Positions 1-9,539 of a stretch of DNA of 36,848 bases are shown piece after piece (within the stretch, counting starts at the first letter, position 1; every line of letters begins with the position of its first letter). Source of the stretch: CAIYPH01 sp043744375 (GTDB lineage: Bacteria > Pseudomonadota > Alphaproteobacteria > Acetobacterales > Acetobacteraceae). Position numbers and translations under genes: made by a program. The DNA is taken from positions 1 to 36,848 of the forward strand of contig JAYTUU010000018.1 of the NCBI GenBank assembly GCA_043744375.1. Reading direction: 5' to 3'. Below the pieces are notes generated by a model, which was not told the origin of the DNA, did no database searches, and saw only the letters and a program-made list of their open reading frames with translations.

Positions 1-52
1 GGGCTCGCAATGACGGTTGAGCACCGCCTTTCCCCTTCACCCAATTGCCCTG
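1..52 (-). repeat. REP-like intergenic repeat, truncated by window edge
   Basis: Reading the minus strand, these bases match 36721-36770 with only a few differences: a CAGGGC start, a GGGTGAAGG core, and then GCTCAACCGTCATTGCGAG. The same core recurs at 6774-6821. The copy lies just beyond the stop codon of the chemoreceptor gene (74) and is cut by the window edge, so its full length cannot be seen. Motifs of the CGTCATTGCGAG...GCAATCCA kind are known as dispersed intergenic repeats in many bacterial genomes. No function is claimed. Confidence 0.8.
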
Positions 53-73
53 ATCCGTTGGCGTTCCGGTGTG

Positions 74-2389
74 TCAGGCTGCTTGGAGTTCCTCCAGGAA
101 GGCGTGCACTTCGCGGGCGAGTTCGGCGGATTGGGCGCCGAGTTTGCCTGCGGTGCTCGCCACTGCGTCGGACTGGGCGCCGGTCTGTTCGAGGGCGACG
201 GAGACTTCGCCGATGCTGCTGTCGACCTGGGCGGTGCCGGCGGCGGCGTGTTGCACGGCGCGGGCGATTTCCTGGGTGGCGGCGCCTTGTTCCTCGACGG
301 CGCCGGCGATGGCGGTGGCGATGTCGCTCATCCGCTCGATGGTGGTGCCGATCGAGCGCAGGGCGATGACGGTTTGGCCAGTCGCGGTTTGCATGCTGGT
401 GATCTGGGCGGCGATTTCCCCGGTGGCGCGCGCCGTCTGGGTGGCCAGGGTTTTGACCTCGCTGGCGACCACGGCGAAACCGCGCCCGGCCTCGCCGGCG
501 CGGGCGGCCTCGATGGTGGCGTTGAGGGCCAGCAGGTTGGTGCGTTCGGCGATGTCGCTGATGAGGCGCACGACGTCACCGATGCGGGTGGCGGCGTCCG
601 ACAGGCCGGTGACGCTTTGGTCGGTGGCGCGGGCCTCGCTGACGGCCTCGGCGGCGATGCGGGCGCTTTCGGCGACGCGGCGGGCGATCTCATCGACGGA
701 GGCGGCCAGTTGCTCGGCATTGGCGGCCACCGCCTGGACGCTGCCGGTCGCGGCACGCGAGGCGCCGTTGGCCACGGTGAGCAGCGTGCCGCTGCGGGCG
801 GCGGCGGCGGTCATCTGCGTGGCGGACGCGCCCATCGCCGTTGCCGCCTGTTCGACCGTGCGAACGACGCCGGCGACCGATGTTTCGAACCGGCGGGCCA
901 GATCGACCTGGGCGGTCATGTCTCGCCAGGCGAACATCGGGCCCGCATAGCTTCCGTCGGTGCTTGTGAGGGCCGAGATGCTGACCTCGAAACTGCGCGT
1001 TCCCAGCAGGACGCGGCTGCGATGGGGCAGCGTGTCGGGGCTCAGGAACTGCGCCCGCGCCGCAGCGGGGTCGGCGAACAGGATGTCGATGTTGCACGCG
1101 GTCAGGTCACCTTCCGGCGCCACCCCGGCGGCGCGCAGCAGGCTGGTCATTTCAGGATTGGCGAAGCGGATGCCGAAGCCCCGCCCGGCATCGGCGGTGA
1201 CGACGCCCAGCGGTATCTGCTCGATCATCTGGCTTTGCACGTAGGCCTTGCGGATGGCGGTACGAAGCACGTCAAGCGCTGCCGCCATGCGGCCGATCTC
1301 GTCGCCGCGGTTGGCAAAGCCGATGGCGATGTCGGTATCCCCGCCGGCCATACGCTGCACCGCGCGGGTCAATGCGGCCACCGGCCGGCCGATGGCGCGC
1401 ACGGTCAGCACGCCGGAGACCAGCAGCACGAGCGCGATACCGGCGCCGAGCATGAGCAGGTTCTGCCGCGCGTGCTCCTGTGCGATCGCCGCGATCGACA
1501 ACGCGGCTTCGGCGCGATCCTCGAAGGCGCGGCCGACGGCGCCGAGGCTCGCTTCGAGCGTCATCGCCGCGGTTTGCTCCACGTCGGAGTGATAGGCCGA
1601 AAACTGGCTCTCCGCCTCGAACAGGCGGCGGGCGGATTGGCGCAGCTTGAGCCCTACCTCGGCCATATCCTCCACGATCTCCTTGAAGTCGGCGGAGAGC
1701 CGCATCGTCATGATGCTGGGAATGTTGCTGTCGGCGGCGAGGTCGGCGGCGTTCACCTTTTCCGCCAGCGCGCTGTCACCGGAGGCGAGGAAGCGGTTGG
1801 TGGCATCGCGCATGTTCAGGATCGCGCTCTGGTAGGCGCGGATCAGCTCCTGGATCTCGTCCAGTTCGGAGGGGAGCAGGTCTTCGGTCGCGATCTCCCG
1901 GCGGACGGCGCCGACGGCGGTGTCGAAGCGGGACTGGATGATCATGAAGGTATTGTCGCGCTCGTTCAGCATGGCCGTGCGCAGCGCCGCCTTCTGGACG
2001 ACCGTGGCGCGATAGGCTGCGAGGCCGGCGGTGGCGCGTTTGAGGCTCTCGACCATGCCCGCGTCGGAGGTCTCCCCCGATGTCGGCATGGTTTGTTCGA
2101 GCGCATCGCGGACGCGCTCGGACTGCTTTTCGGCCGCTGCGGTCGCCTGATCGACTCGGTCCGGTGTCTGCTGGAACTGCATGTCGCGGCTGGCGAGTTG
2201 CATGGCCCGGGCCGCGAGCAGCGCCTGGCCGGAGGCGCGTTCGGCGCTGTTGGCCGCGGCGGTGCGCCTGGCGAGGGAGTGCAGATCGTTCATGGCCGAG
2301 AACACCGAGGCGACGAGAATGCCGACCAGCAGCAAGGTGGCAAGCGAGGCCAGAGCGATTTTTCCGCCAATCGAGAGATTCCGCAGCAT
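74..2389 (-). CDS. Methyl-accepting chemotaxis protein with an inserted PAS-like domain
   Basis: A 771-residue inner-membrane chemoreceptor that would signal through CheW/CheA. TM1 is about residues 10-32 and TM2 about 311-333, enclosing a helical periplasmic sensor of about 280 residues. A HAMP domain follows (about 334-388), then a PAS-like segment (about 391-495, beginning near QIPLGVVTADAG), then the coiled-coil signalling domain (500-771) with the conserved hairpin tip near 617-640 (NLLALNATIEAARAGE). The start at 2389 is chosen because TM1 follows directly; the frame stays open to 3079, but that extension lies opposite the flavin reductase gene and has no membrane or sensor features. 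No che genes lie nearby, so it is probably an orphan receptor served by a distant cluster. The ligand cannot be inferred. Confidence 0.93.
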   Translation of the reverse strand: MLRNLSIGGKIALASLATLLLVGILVASVFSAMNDLHSLARRTAAANSAERASGQALLAARAMQLASRDMQFQQTPDRVDQATAAAEKQSERVRDALEQTMPTSGETSDAGMVESLKRATAGLAAYRATVVQKAALRTAMLNERDNTFMIIQSRFDTAVGAVRREIATEDLLPSELDEIQELIRAYQSAILNMRDATNRFLASGDSALAEKVNAADLAADSNIPSIMTMRLSADFKEIVEDMAEVGLKLRQSARRLFEAESQFSAYHSDVEQTAAMTLEASLGAVGRAFEDRAEAALSIAAIAQEHARQNLLMLGAGIALVLLVSGVLTVRAIGRPVAALTRAVQRMAGGDTDIAIGFANRGDEIGRMAAALDVLRTAIRKAYVQSQMIEQIPLGVVTADAGRGFGIRFANPEMTSLLRAAGVAPEGDLTACNIDILFADPAAARAQFLSPDTLPHRSRVLLGTRSFEVSISALTSTDGSYAGPMFAWRDMTAQVDLARRFETSVAGVVRTVEQAATAMGASATQMTAAAARSGTLLTVANGASRAATGSVQAVAANAEQLAASVDEIARRVAESARIAAEAVSEARATDQSVTGLSDAATRIGDVVRLISDIAERTNLLALNATIEAARAGEAGRGFAVVASEVKTLATQTARATGEIAAQITSMQTATGQTVIALRSIGTTIERMSDIATAIAGAVEEQGAATQEIARAVQHAAAGTAQVDSSIGEVSVALEQTGAQSDAVASTAGKLGAQSAELAREVHAFLEELQAA

Positions 2390-2527
2390 GGGCGTGCCTC
2401 GTTTGCATTCCGAATGCGCCCAGCCTCGCACCACAGGATTAACCGGCGATGAACCACGGCCCGGCATGCCTGGACAGCGCCCCATGGCAGGCGCATTTGT
2501 TGCCGCCCCCCTTCCCCGGAGCTTCGC

Positions 2528-3160
2528 ATGCTGTTCGACTTCGATAATCTGACCGCCCAGGACCGCTACAAGATGCTGGTTGCCACCGTCGGCCCGCGCC
2601 CGATCGCCTGGGTGGTGACGCAGGATGCCGACGGCGTGATCAATGCCGCGCCGTTCTCCTTCTTCAACGCCGTCTCGGGCGATCCGCCGCTGGTGATCAT
2701 CGGCATTGGCGGGCGCAAGCCGGGCGACGCGAAGGACACCGGCAATAATATTCGTGAGACCGGGCAGTTCGTCATCAACCTCGTCAGCGACGCCAACGCG
2801 CAGGCGATGAACATCACCGCCATCGATTTCCCGCCGGGGGTGGACGAGATCAAGGAAGCCGGGCTGACGACCCTGCCGAGCACCAAGATCAAGGTGCCGC
2901 GGATCGCCGAAAGCCCGGTGGCGTTCGAGTGCGAGCGCTTCATGAACATCGACCTCGGCGTCGATCGCACGCTGGTGATCGGCAAGGTGCTGGCGGTCCA
3001 TGTGCGCGACGACTGCGTGCTGAACGCCGAGCGCGGCTATATCGACAACGCAAAACTCGACCTCATCGGCCGCCTCCACGGCGCCGGCTGGTACAGCCGC
3101 ACCCGCGACCGCTTCGACATGCCGCGCATTCCGCTGGCGGATTGGAAGGGCCGAAGCTGA
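2528..3160 (+). CDS. Flavin reductase family protein (FMN-binding split barrel)
   Basis: A 210-residue soluble protein of the flavin reductase/DIM6-NTAB type. These bind FMN and either reduce flavin with NAD(P)H for a partner monooxygenase or act as oxidoreductases themselves. Visible features are the N-terminal strand with GPRPIAWVVT (about residues 22-31), the NAAPFSFFNAVS flavin-loop segment (about 38-49), and the GIGGRKPGDAKDTGNNI stretch (about 58-74) typical of the family. ATG 2528 has GGAG about 6 nt upstream. It is divergent from the chemoreceptor, and its 3' end overlaps the probable start of the downstream MFS gene, suggesting co-expression. No monooxygenase partner lies nearby, so the substrate is unknown. 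Confidence 0.85.
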   Translation: MLFDFDNLTAQDRYKMLVATVGPRPIAWVVTQDADGVINAAPFSFFNAVSGDPPLVIIGIGGRKPGDAKDTGNNIRETGQFVINLVSDANAQAMNITAIDFPPGVDEIKEAGLTTLPSTKIKVPRIAESPVAFECERFMNIDLGVDRTLVIGKVLAVHVRDDCVLNAERGYIDNAKLDLIGRLHGAGWYSRTRDRFDMPRIPLADWKGRS

Positions 3161-4440
3161 CCCTGCGGCTCCTTCAACCGCTGCGCAATCCGCCGGTCAC
3201 CCTGCTCTGGGGCGGGCTGTCGGCGGCGGCGCTGGGCGATCAATTGTTCGGCGTGGTGCTGAGTTGGGTGGCCGTCGGGCTGCTCGGGACGGCGGCTGGA
3301 TATCTGGCCGCGGCGCAGTCGGTGGGGATGCTGGCGACGGCGGTGCTCGCCGGCGCCTGGGCGGATCGGATCGAGCATCGACGGCTGATGGTGCTGGCCG
3401 ATCTGTTGCGGGCGGCGGCGTTGCTCGGAATTGCCGCGGCCTGGTGGATGACCGGCGGGCCGGTGGTGTGGACGCTGTTCGCCGGCGTGTTCCTCGTCGC
3501 CGCCGGCATGGGGCTGTATCGGCCGGCGATGCAGACGGTGGTGCCGGCGTTGGTCGCCGACATCCGCGAATTGCCGGCCACCAACGCGCTGATCGACACC
3601 ACCGAGCGGATCGCGCGGCTGCTCGGGCCGGCGCTCGTCGGCGTGACCAGCGGATGGGTGCCGCTGGTAATGTTCGTTCTGCTGAACGCGGCGGGCTTCG
3701 TGATCTCGGCGGTGACGACGCTGGGGATCATCCGCCGCCTGCCGGCGCCGGCATCAGCGGCGCGGCGGGTGGGGGTGTGGGACGCGATCCTGCGCGGCTT
3801 CGCGGCGGTGCGGCGGCATCGGCTGCTATGGTTCGTGCTTGGCATCAGCGGGCCGCTGAACGGCGCCTGGTTCACCGTGTTCTTCGTCGGCCTGCCGCTG
3901 ATCGTCGAGCGCGGCGGGGTGACGGCGCCGGGCTGGAGCGGGGGCGGGGGCGGGGGCGGGGGTGGGGGATTGGCGGCCTATGGGCTGATCATGACCGGCT
4001 ATGGCGGCGCCAATCTGCTGACGACGCTGGCGGTCGGCAGCCGGGGCTTGCCGCGACGACCGGGGCGGATGGTGTTCGTCGGCAATGTCCTGCTCGCCGC
4101 CGGGATAGTGTTGATGGGGATCGCGCCGCTGCTGGTGGCGCCCGGGCACCTGTTCTGGTGGCTGTTCGCCGCCGCCTGCCTGGCCGCGCCCGGCGGGCCG
4201 ATGCATGACGTGACGGTGGCAACTCTGCGCCAGATCGTCCTGCCACGCACGGACATGGCGGCGGCGATCCGCGCCTTCATGGTCGTCAACCATGTCGGCG
4301 CCCTGGCCGCGATGCTCGTCGCGCCGAGCCTGTTCGACACGATCGGCGTGGCGCCGACCGTGCTGCTGTGCGGCATCGTGATCCTCGCCGTCGCCGCCAC
4401 GGGGCTGTGGCGGCATGGGCGCGAGGCGATGGCGGGTTAG
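3142..4440 (+). CDS. MFS exporter, MFS_3/EntS-like
   Basis: About 432 residues with roughly 12 hydrophobic segments. The motif-A loop GAWADRIEHRR after the second helix is characteristic of major facilitator proton antiporters, and the fold class resembles the EntS/MFS_3 exporters. No ATG fits: the first plausible starts are TTG 3142, overlapping the flavin reductase stop by 19 nt, or CTG 3157. The reading frame itself stays open further upstream inside the flavin reductase gene, but the transporter homology begins only here. Residues translated from 3940-3968 form a run of about ten glycines in a loop near the middle of the protein, encoded by a GGGGGC hexanucleotide array. The stop codon overlaps that of the convergent aldolase gene (TAG 4438-4440 against TAA 4439-4437). 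The substrate is unknown. Confidence 0.85.
   Translation: MEGPKLTLRLLQPLRNPPVTLLWGGLSAAALGDQLFGVVLSWVAVGLLGTAAGYLAAAQSVGMLATAVLAGAWADRIEHRRLMVLADLLRAAALLGIAAAWWMTGGPVVWTLFAGVFLVAAGMGLYRPAMQTVVPALVADIRELPATNALIDTTERIARLLGPALVGVTSGWVPLVMFVLLNAAGFVISAVTTLGIIRRLPAPASAARRVGVWDAILRGFAAVRRHRLLWFVLGISGPLNGAWFTVFFVGLPLIVERGGVTAPGWSGGGGGGGGGGLAAYGLIMTGYGGANLLTTLAVGSRGLPRRPGRMVFVGNVLLAAGIVLMGIAPLLVAPGHLFWWLFAAACLAAPGGPMHDVTVATLRQIVLPRTDMAAAIRAFMVVNHVGALAAMLVAPSLFDTIGVAPTVLLCGIVILAVAATGLWRHGREAMAG
3940..3968 (+). repeat. (GGGGGC)n G-tract inside MFS gene
   Basis: Three GGGGGC units are followed by GGGGGT and GGGGG, an in-frame hexanucleotide array encoding polyglycine. Five runs of five guanines separated by single bases also make this a strong G-quadruplex-forming sequence on the coding strand. 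Confidence 0.95.
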
Positions 4441-5222
4441 AGGGCCAGCGCGGTCAGGAATTTCGCCCGCGCGGTCGCCGCCTGCATGATGAACATCTGG
4501 TCGGCGCCGCCGAGGATGAACTTCGCGCCCCACTGGATGTAGGCCTTGGCCCACACGTCATCGTAGATGCCGCCCATCCCCGCGAATTTGCCGTGTTTCT
4601 GGCAGGCGCCGATGACGGTGCGATAGGCCGCCTGGACTTTTTCATGGCCGACCTGGCCGGAGACGCCCATGTCGGCGCTGAGGTCCGAGGTGCCGATCAG
4701 CAGTACGTCGATGCCGTCCGTGGCGGCGATGGCGTCGGCGTTGGCGACGGCTTCGGCGGTCTCGATCATCGCGACGACGAGGATCTCGTTGTTGATCTCC
4801 TCCTGCGCCTGGGCGGCCGAGGGCGGCTGGAAACCGTAGACGGCGATGCCGCCGCCCCAACTGCGGGTGCCGCGCGGCGGGAAGCGCAGCGCCTGGGCGA
4901 CGCGCTTGGCCTGGGCCGGCGTGTCGACATGGGGGATGACGATGCCGAGCGCGCCGTTGTCGAGCGCGCGGGTCGCCTCGTCGAGCGCGTCGAAGCAGAC
5001 GCGGACGATCGGCGTCACCCCGGTCGGCAGAGCGGCGATGCAGAGCTGGGTCGCCTCGTTGATCGAGAAGGCGCCGTGCTCCATGTCGACGAACAGCCAG
5101 TCGAACCCGGCCGCCTTCGCCATCAGCGGGGTGGCGACGGTGCGCAGCGCGCCGGCACCGAAGCCGATGGACAGTTTTCCGGCCCGCAGCCGCTGGAGCG
5201 ACGTGTTCTGGACGATCGGCAT
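4437..5222 (-). CDS. HpcH/HpaI-family aldolase
   Basis: A 261-residue class II, metal-dependent aldolase of the 4-hydroxy-2-oxoheptanedioate/2-keto-3-deoxy-sugar-acid group, which makes or splits pyruvate-aldehyde adducts. Length matches E. coli HpaI (262). The expected active-site set is present: D46 and H49 in VDMEHG, R74 in IVRV, E154 in MIETAEAV (metal), and D180 in LIGTSDLSAD (metal). Start ATG 5222 has GGGAG close upstream. The gene converges on the MFS gene with stop codons overlapping. No hpa or sugar-acid catabolic partners are nearby, so the precise substrate is open. The 225 bp upstream hold no gene. Confidence 0.9.
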   Translation of the reverse strand: MPIVQNTSLQRLRAGKLSIGFGAGALRTVATPLMAKAAGFDWLFVDMEHGAFSINEATQLCIAALPTGVTPIVRVCFDALDEATRALDNGALGIVIPHVDTPAQAKRVAQALRFPPRGTRSWGGGIAVYGFQPPSAAQAQEEINNEILVVAMIETAEAVANADAIAATDGIDVLLIGTSDLSADMGVSGQVGHEKVQAAYRTVIGACQKHGKFAGMGGIYDDVWAKAYIQWGAKFILGGADQMFIMQAATARAKFLTALAL

Positions 5223-5321
5223 TGTGAGTCTCCCTGTTGGTCCGGCAAGCCTAGCCTGGATGGCGCGACATGCAATCCGCAGTCTATCGTCAAGGCAGGC
5301 TGACCTCGTCGCAGGTGCCCC

Positions 5322-5359
5322 GCCGTGCCGAAAGACCGCCGCCGTGCCAAAAGACTGCC
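5322..5359 (+). repeat. Two tandem 19-bp units
   Basis: Two near-identical 19-bp units, GCCGTGCC(G/A)AAAGAC(C/T)GCC, at 5322-5340 and 5341-5359, with two differences between them. They lie in the 225-bp gap between the aldolase start and the Fsr-like gene stop. I see nothing else in that gap. Confidence 0.8.
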
Positions 5360-5447
5360 GCTTCGGCAAGAACTGCGCCGGCAACAGCACCCGCCAGTAT
5401 GGGCCGGGTTGAACGGACGCACGATCCACTTCGCCCGGCCAGCGTAT

Positions 5448-6647
5448 CTACGCTTCGCGCAAATGCGGCAGGAACCAGGCCAGCAGGCCGATGGCCGGCA
5501 GGAAGGCGCAGATCCGATAGATGGTCTCGATCCCGTACTGGTCGGCAAGTCCGCCGAGCATGGCAGCGGCGATCCCGCCCAGCCCGAACGTCAGGCCGTA
5601 GAAGAACCCGCCCACCAGACCAACCCGTCCAGGCAACAATTCCATGGCGTAGAGCATGATCGCCGCGAATGAGCTGGCCATGATCAGGTTGATCACGACC
5701 GTCAGCACACCGGTCCAGAACAGGCTTGCGAACGGCAGGATCAAGGTGAAAGGCAGCGCGCCGAGGATCGAAAACCACAGGATGCGGTTGCGGCCGATCC
5801 GATCGCCCAGGATGCCGCCGCCAAGCGCTCCCGCGGCCGAGGATGCCAGGAACAGGAAGAGCATCAGCTGCGATGTCTGCACGGAAACATCGAATTTGTC
5901 GATGAGAAAGAAGGTATAGAACGAGGTGAAGCTGGCCGAATAGGCGTTCTTCGAGAACAGCAGAACAATCAGGATGATGAAGGGAATGACCACATTGGCC
6001 GGCGGGCGCGCGGCGTTGGCGGACATCGCGGCGGCCCCGGCAGGCTGCTTGCGCAGCGGCGTGATATCGGCGTGGCGTCCGGCGATCCATGCCATCAGCA
6101 TCATCGCCAGCAGCGCGGTAATCGAGAACCAGCCCAGGCTACGCTGCCCGAGCGGCACGATGATGAAGGCGGCCAGGAGTGGCCCCAATGCCCCCCCGGT
6201 CTGGCCGCCGACCTGGAAGATGCCCTGCGCCAGGCCTTGCCGTCCGCCGGACGCATCGCGCGCCATGCGCGTCGCCTCGGGATGGAAGATCGACGAGCCG
6301 AGCCCAACGCAGGCAGCGGCGATCAGCAGCAGCCCGTAGCTGCTGGCGAAAGCCAGCCCGATCAGGCCGATCAGGCTGAATCCCATCCCGACGATCATGG
6401 AATAGGGCATCGGGTGCTTGTCGGTATAGAAGCCGACAGCGGGTTGCAGCAGCGAGGCGGATAGCTGGAAGGCAAGGGTGATGAGCCCGATCTGGCTGTA
6501 GTCGAGGTGATAGGCCGCCTTGATGATCGGGTAGATGGCAGGGATCAGCGACTGGATCATATCGTTGAGCATATGTGTGACGCTGAGTGCCACCAGAACG
6601 GAGATTGCGGCCCGCCTGGGGACGGCGACCGAAACAGCGTTGCTCAT
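5448..6647 (-). CDS. MFS transporter of the Fsr (fosmidomycin-resistance) type
   Basis: A 399-residue, roughly 12-TM inner-membrane transporter. It resembles the Fsr subfamily closely: the first helix carries SVTHMLNDMIQSLIPAIYP, the second loop has GFYTDKHP, and SIFHPEATRMAR followed by QGIFQVGGQTGG matches the conserved central part of E. coli Fsr. Fsr-type proteins are proton-driven exporters implicated in fosmidomycin efflux; the natural substrate is uncertain. ATG 6647 has GGGAG about 8 nt upstream and starts at the first helix. The open frame continues to 6905, but that extension is repeats and antisense to the next gene. Tandem 15-bp repeats sit about 30-70 bp upstream of the start and could bear on expression. 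Confidence 0.9.
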   Translation of the reverse strand: MSNAVSVAVPRRAAISVLVALSVTHMLNDMIQSLIPAIYPIIKAAYHLDYSQIGLITLAFQLSASLLQPAVGFYTDKHPMPYSMIVGMGFSLIGLIGLAFASSYGLLLIAAACVGLGSSIFHPEATRMARDASGGRQGLAQGIFQVGGQTGGALGPLLAAFIIVPLGQRSLGWFSITALLAMMLMAWIAGRHADITPLRKQPAGAAAMSANAARPPANVVIPFIILIVLLFSKNAYSASFTSFYTFFLIDKFDVSVQTSQLMLFLFLASSAAGALGGGILGDRIGRNRILWFSILGALPFTLILPFASLFWTGVLTVVINLIMASSFAAIMLYAMELLPGRVGLVGGFFYGLTFGLGGIAAAMLGGLADQYGIETIYRICAFLPAIGLLAWFLPHLREA

Positions 6648-6674
6648 CACATCGACTCCCTGCTCATCATCAAC

Positions 6675-6716
6675 CTGTTTATCGCCGATCTGTTTATCGC
6701 CGATCTGTTTATCGAC
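6675..6716 (+). repeat. 15-bp tandem repeat, 2.8 copies
   Basis: Units CTGTTTATCGCCGAT at 6675-6689 and 6690-6704 are identical; a partial third copy ends at 6716. The array lies just upstream of the Fsr-like gene start (6647, minus strand), in its leader or promoter region. Confidence 0.95.
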
Positions 6717-6773
6717 AGGCCGACCGCTTCTAGCCGCTGGCAGCAGCGCGCACCAGCACGGGGTCCACCGGCC

Positions 6774-6821
6774 CAGGGCAATCGGGTGAAGGGAAAGGCG
6801 GTGCTTCACCCGATTGCCCTG
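6774..6821 (+). repeat. Perfect 18-bp inverted repeat (REP-like hairpin)
   Basis: The arms at 6774-6791 and 6804-6821 are perfectly complementary (18 bp) around a 12-nt loop. The left arm plus loop repeats the core of the elements at both window ends (CAGGGCAATCGGGTGAAG and then AAAGGCGG). It sits between two divergent genes. There is no T-run on either side, so a conventional intrinsic terminator is not obvious. Confidence 0.93.
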
Positions 6822-6858
6822 CGCTATGATGATATTGTTCTTCTGAGGAGTAGCGCGC

Positions 6859-7428
6859 ATGGCCACCGACATCCTGGACGACATCGCCCGCCGGCTCGAC
6901 GTCAACGGACGTCACCGCTACGGCCTGTCCGACATCAACCAGATCGAGCATGGCCTCCAGGCGGCCTGGCTGGCCGAGCAGGCCGGCGACCCGCCCAGCC
7001 TGATCGCCGCCGCACTGATGCATGATATCGGCCACATGCTGCACGACCTCGGCGAGAGCCCGGCGGAGGACGGCATCGACGACCAGCACGAGGATGTCGG
7101 CCATGCCTACCTCGTCGCGCGGTTCGGGCCGGAAGTGACCGATCCGGTACGCCTGCATGTGGCCGCCAAGCGTTATCTGTGCGGCAAGGAGGCGGATTAT
7201 TTCGCCAAACTGACGCGGGATTCGGTGCTCAGCCTGTCGCTCCAGGGCGGACCAATGACCGAGGACGAGATTGCCGCGTTCGAGCAGTTGCCGCATTGGC
7301 GCGACGCCGTGCGCCTGCGCCGCTACGACGAAGGCGCCAAGGTGAAGGGGTTGCAGACGCCGCCTTTGGCGCACTTCATGCCGTATGTCGCCCAGGTAGT
7401 CCGCCGACTTCCCCACCACCAGGCGTGA
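6859..7428 (+). CDS. PhnZ-like HD-domain mixed-valent di-iron oxygenase
   Basis: A 189-residue HD-domain protein of the phosphonate-degradation-associated type. Characterised PhnZ oxidatively cleaves 2-amino-1-hydroxyethylphosphonate to glycine and phosphate at a di-iron centre. Ligands line up with PhnZ at a nearly constant offset: H31 (QIEHGLQ), H55/D56 (LMHDIGH), H59, H77 (DDQHEDVGH), H100 (RLHVAAKRYL) and D157 (RRYDEGAK). Lys104 and Tyr21 correspond to the substrate-binding lysine and gating tyrosine. ATG 6859 has GAGGAG 8 nt upstream. No phnY or other phosphonate gene is nearby, so activity on that exact substrate is unproven; it could act on another hydroxylated phosphonate. Confidence 0.85.
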   Translation: MATDILDDIARRLDVNGRHRYGLSDINQIEHGLQAAWLAEQAGDPPSLIAAALMHDIGHMLHDLGESPAEDGIDDQHEDVGHAYLVARFGPEVTDPVRLHVAAKRYLCGKEADYFAKLTRDSVLSLSLQGGPMTEDEIAAFEQLPHWRDAVRLRRYDEGAKVKGLQTPPLAHFMPYVAQVVRRLPHHQA

Positions 7429-7657
7429 CGCCGAGGCCCGCAACGACGGCCGCTTCGCCATCAGCCCCAATACCCGCGGCCGCGACACCGACTATCCGAT
7501 CAACGACGACAACTCGCCGATCAAGATCGCCAACTTCATCGTCGACGGCTCCATCTTCACCACGTCAGCCGGCATGAACCCCACCCCCACTATCCAGGCT
7601 CTCGCCCTGTACGTTGCCAATCAGATGAAAAGCCGCCTCGCGACTCTGTTCGACTGA
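7400..7657 (+). pseudogene. C-terminal remnant of a GMC oxidoreductase
   Basis: From a stop codon at 7397-7399 a frame runs open for about 85 codons to TGA 7655. Its second half carries the C-terminal signature of glucose-methanol-choline oxidoreductases: FIVDGSIFTTSAGMNPTPT followed by IQALALYVANQM, the strand-helix that closes the FAD site. Intact family members are about 500-560 residues with an N-terminal FAD-binding GxGxxG motif, and none of that is present. The fragment also overlaps the 3' end of the HD gene in another frame and has no start codon of its own. It is therefore read as a 5'-truncated relic. Confidence 0.72.
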
Positions 7658-7712
7658 GGCGGGGTTCGACTGCGGCGGGGTTCGATTGAAGCGGGGTTCG
7701 ATTGAAGCGGGC
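7649..7712 (+). repeat. 16-bp tandem repeat, 4 copies, seeded on a stop codon
   Basis: Four units of the form TTCGA(C/T)TG(A/C)(G/A)GCGGG(G/C) start at 7649, 7665, 7681 and 7697. The first unit contains the last two codons and stop (TTC GAC TGA) of the GMC remnant; the later units sit outside any gene. Confidence 0.95.
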
Positions 7713-7729
7713 GGCGGGGAGCGTGCCGC

Positions 7730-9409
<1,680 letters not shown>

Positions 9410-9539
9410 TGAATGGCTCCTGCGGACGGATGGCATGGTGCGGAGGCGGTGTTCTACGGGGGCGGCGCCCCGGAGGCAAATTTCACCGTTGCATCTGCCG
9501 CATGGCCTGCCACGATGGCGCGGCAAGACGAGGACGAGA

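Noticed and set aside
17..2452. 811-codon open frame on the plus strand opposite the chemoreceptor
   Set aside because: Gly/Asp-rich composition with no domain; it is the GC-rich antisense shadow of a clear methyl-accepting protein.
2390..3079. N-terminal extension of the chemoreceptor frame
   Set aside because: It overlaps the flavin reductase gene in antisense and adds no membrane or sensor feature; the TM1 start at 2389 fits the family.
7649..7712. Short tandem arrays considered as CRISPR
   Set aside because: Units are contiguous with no spacers and no cas genes are present anywhere in the window.
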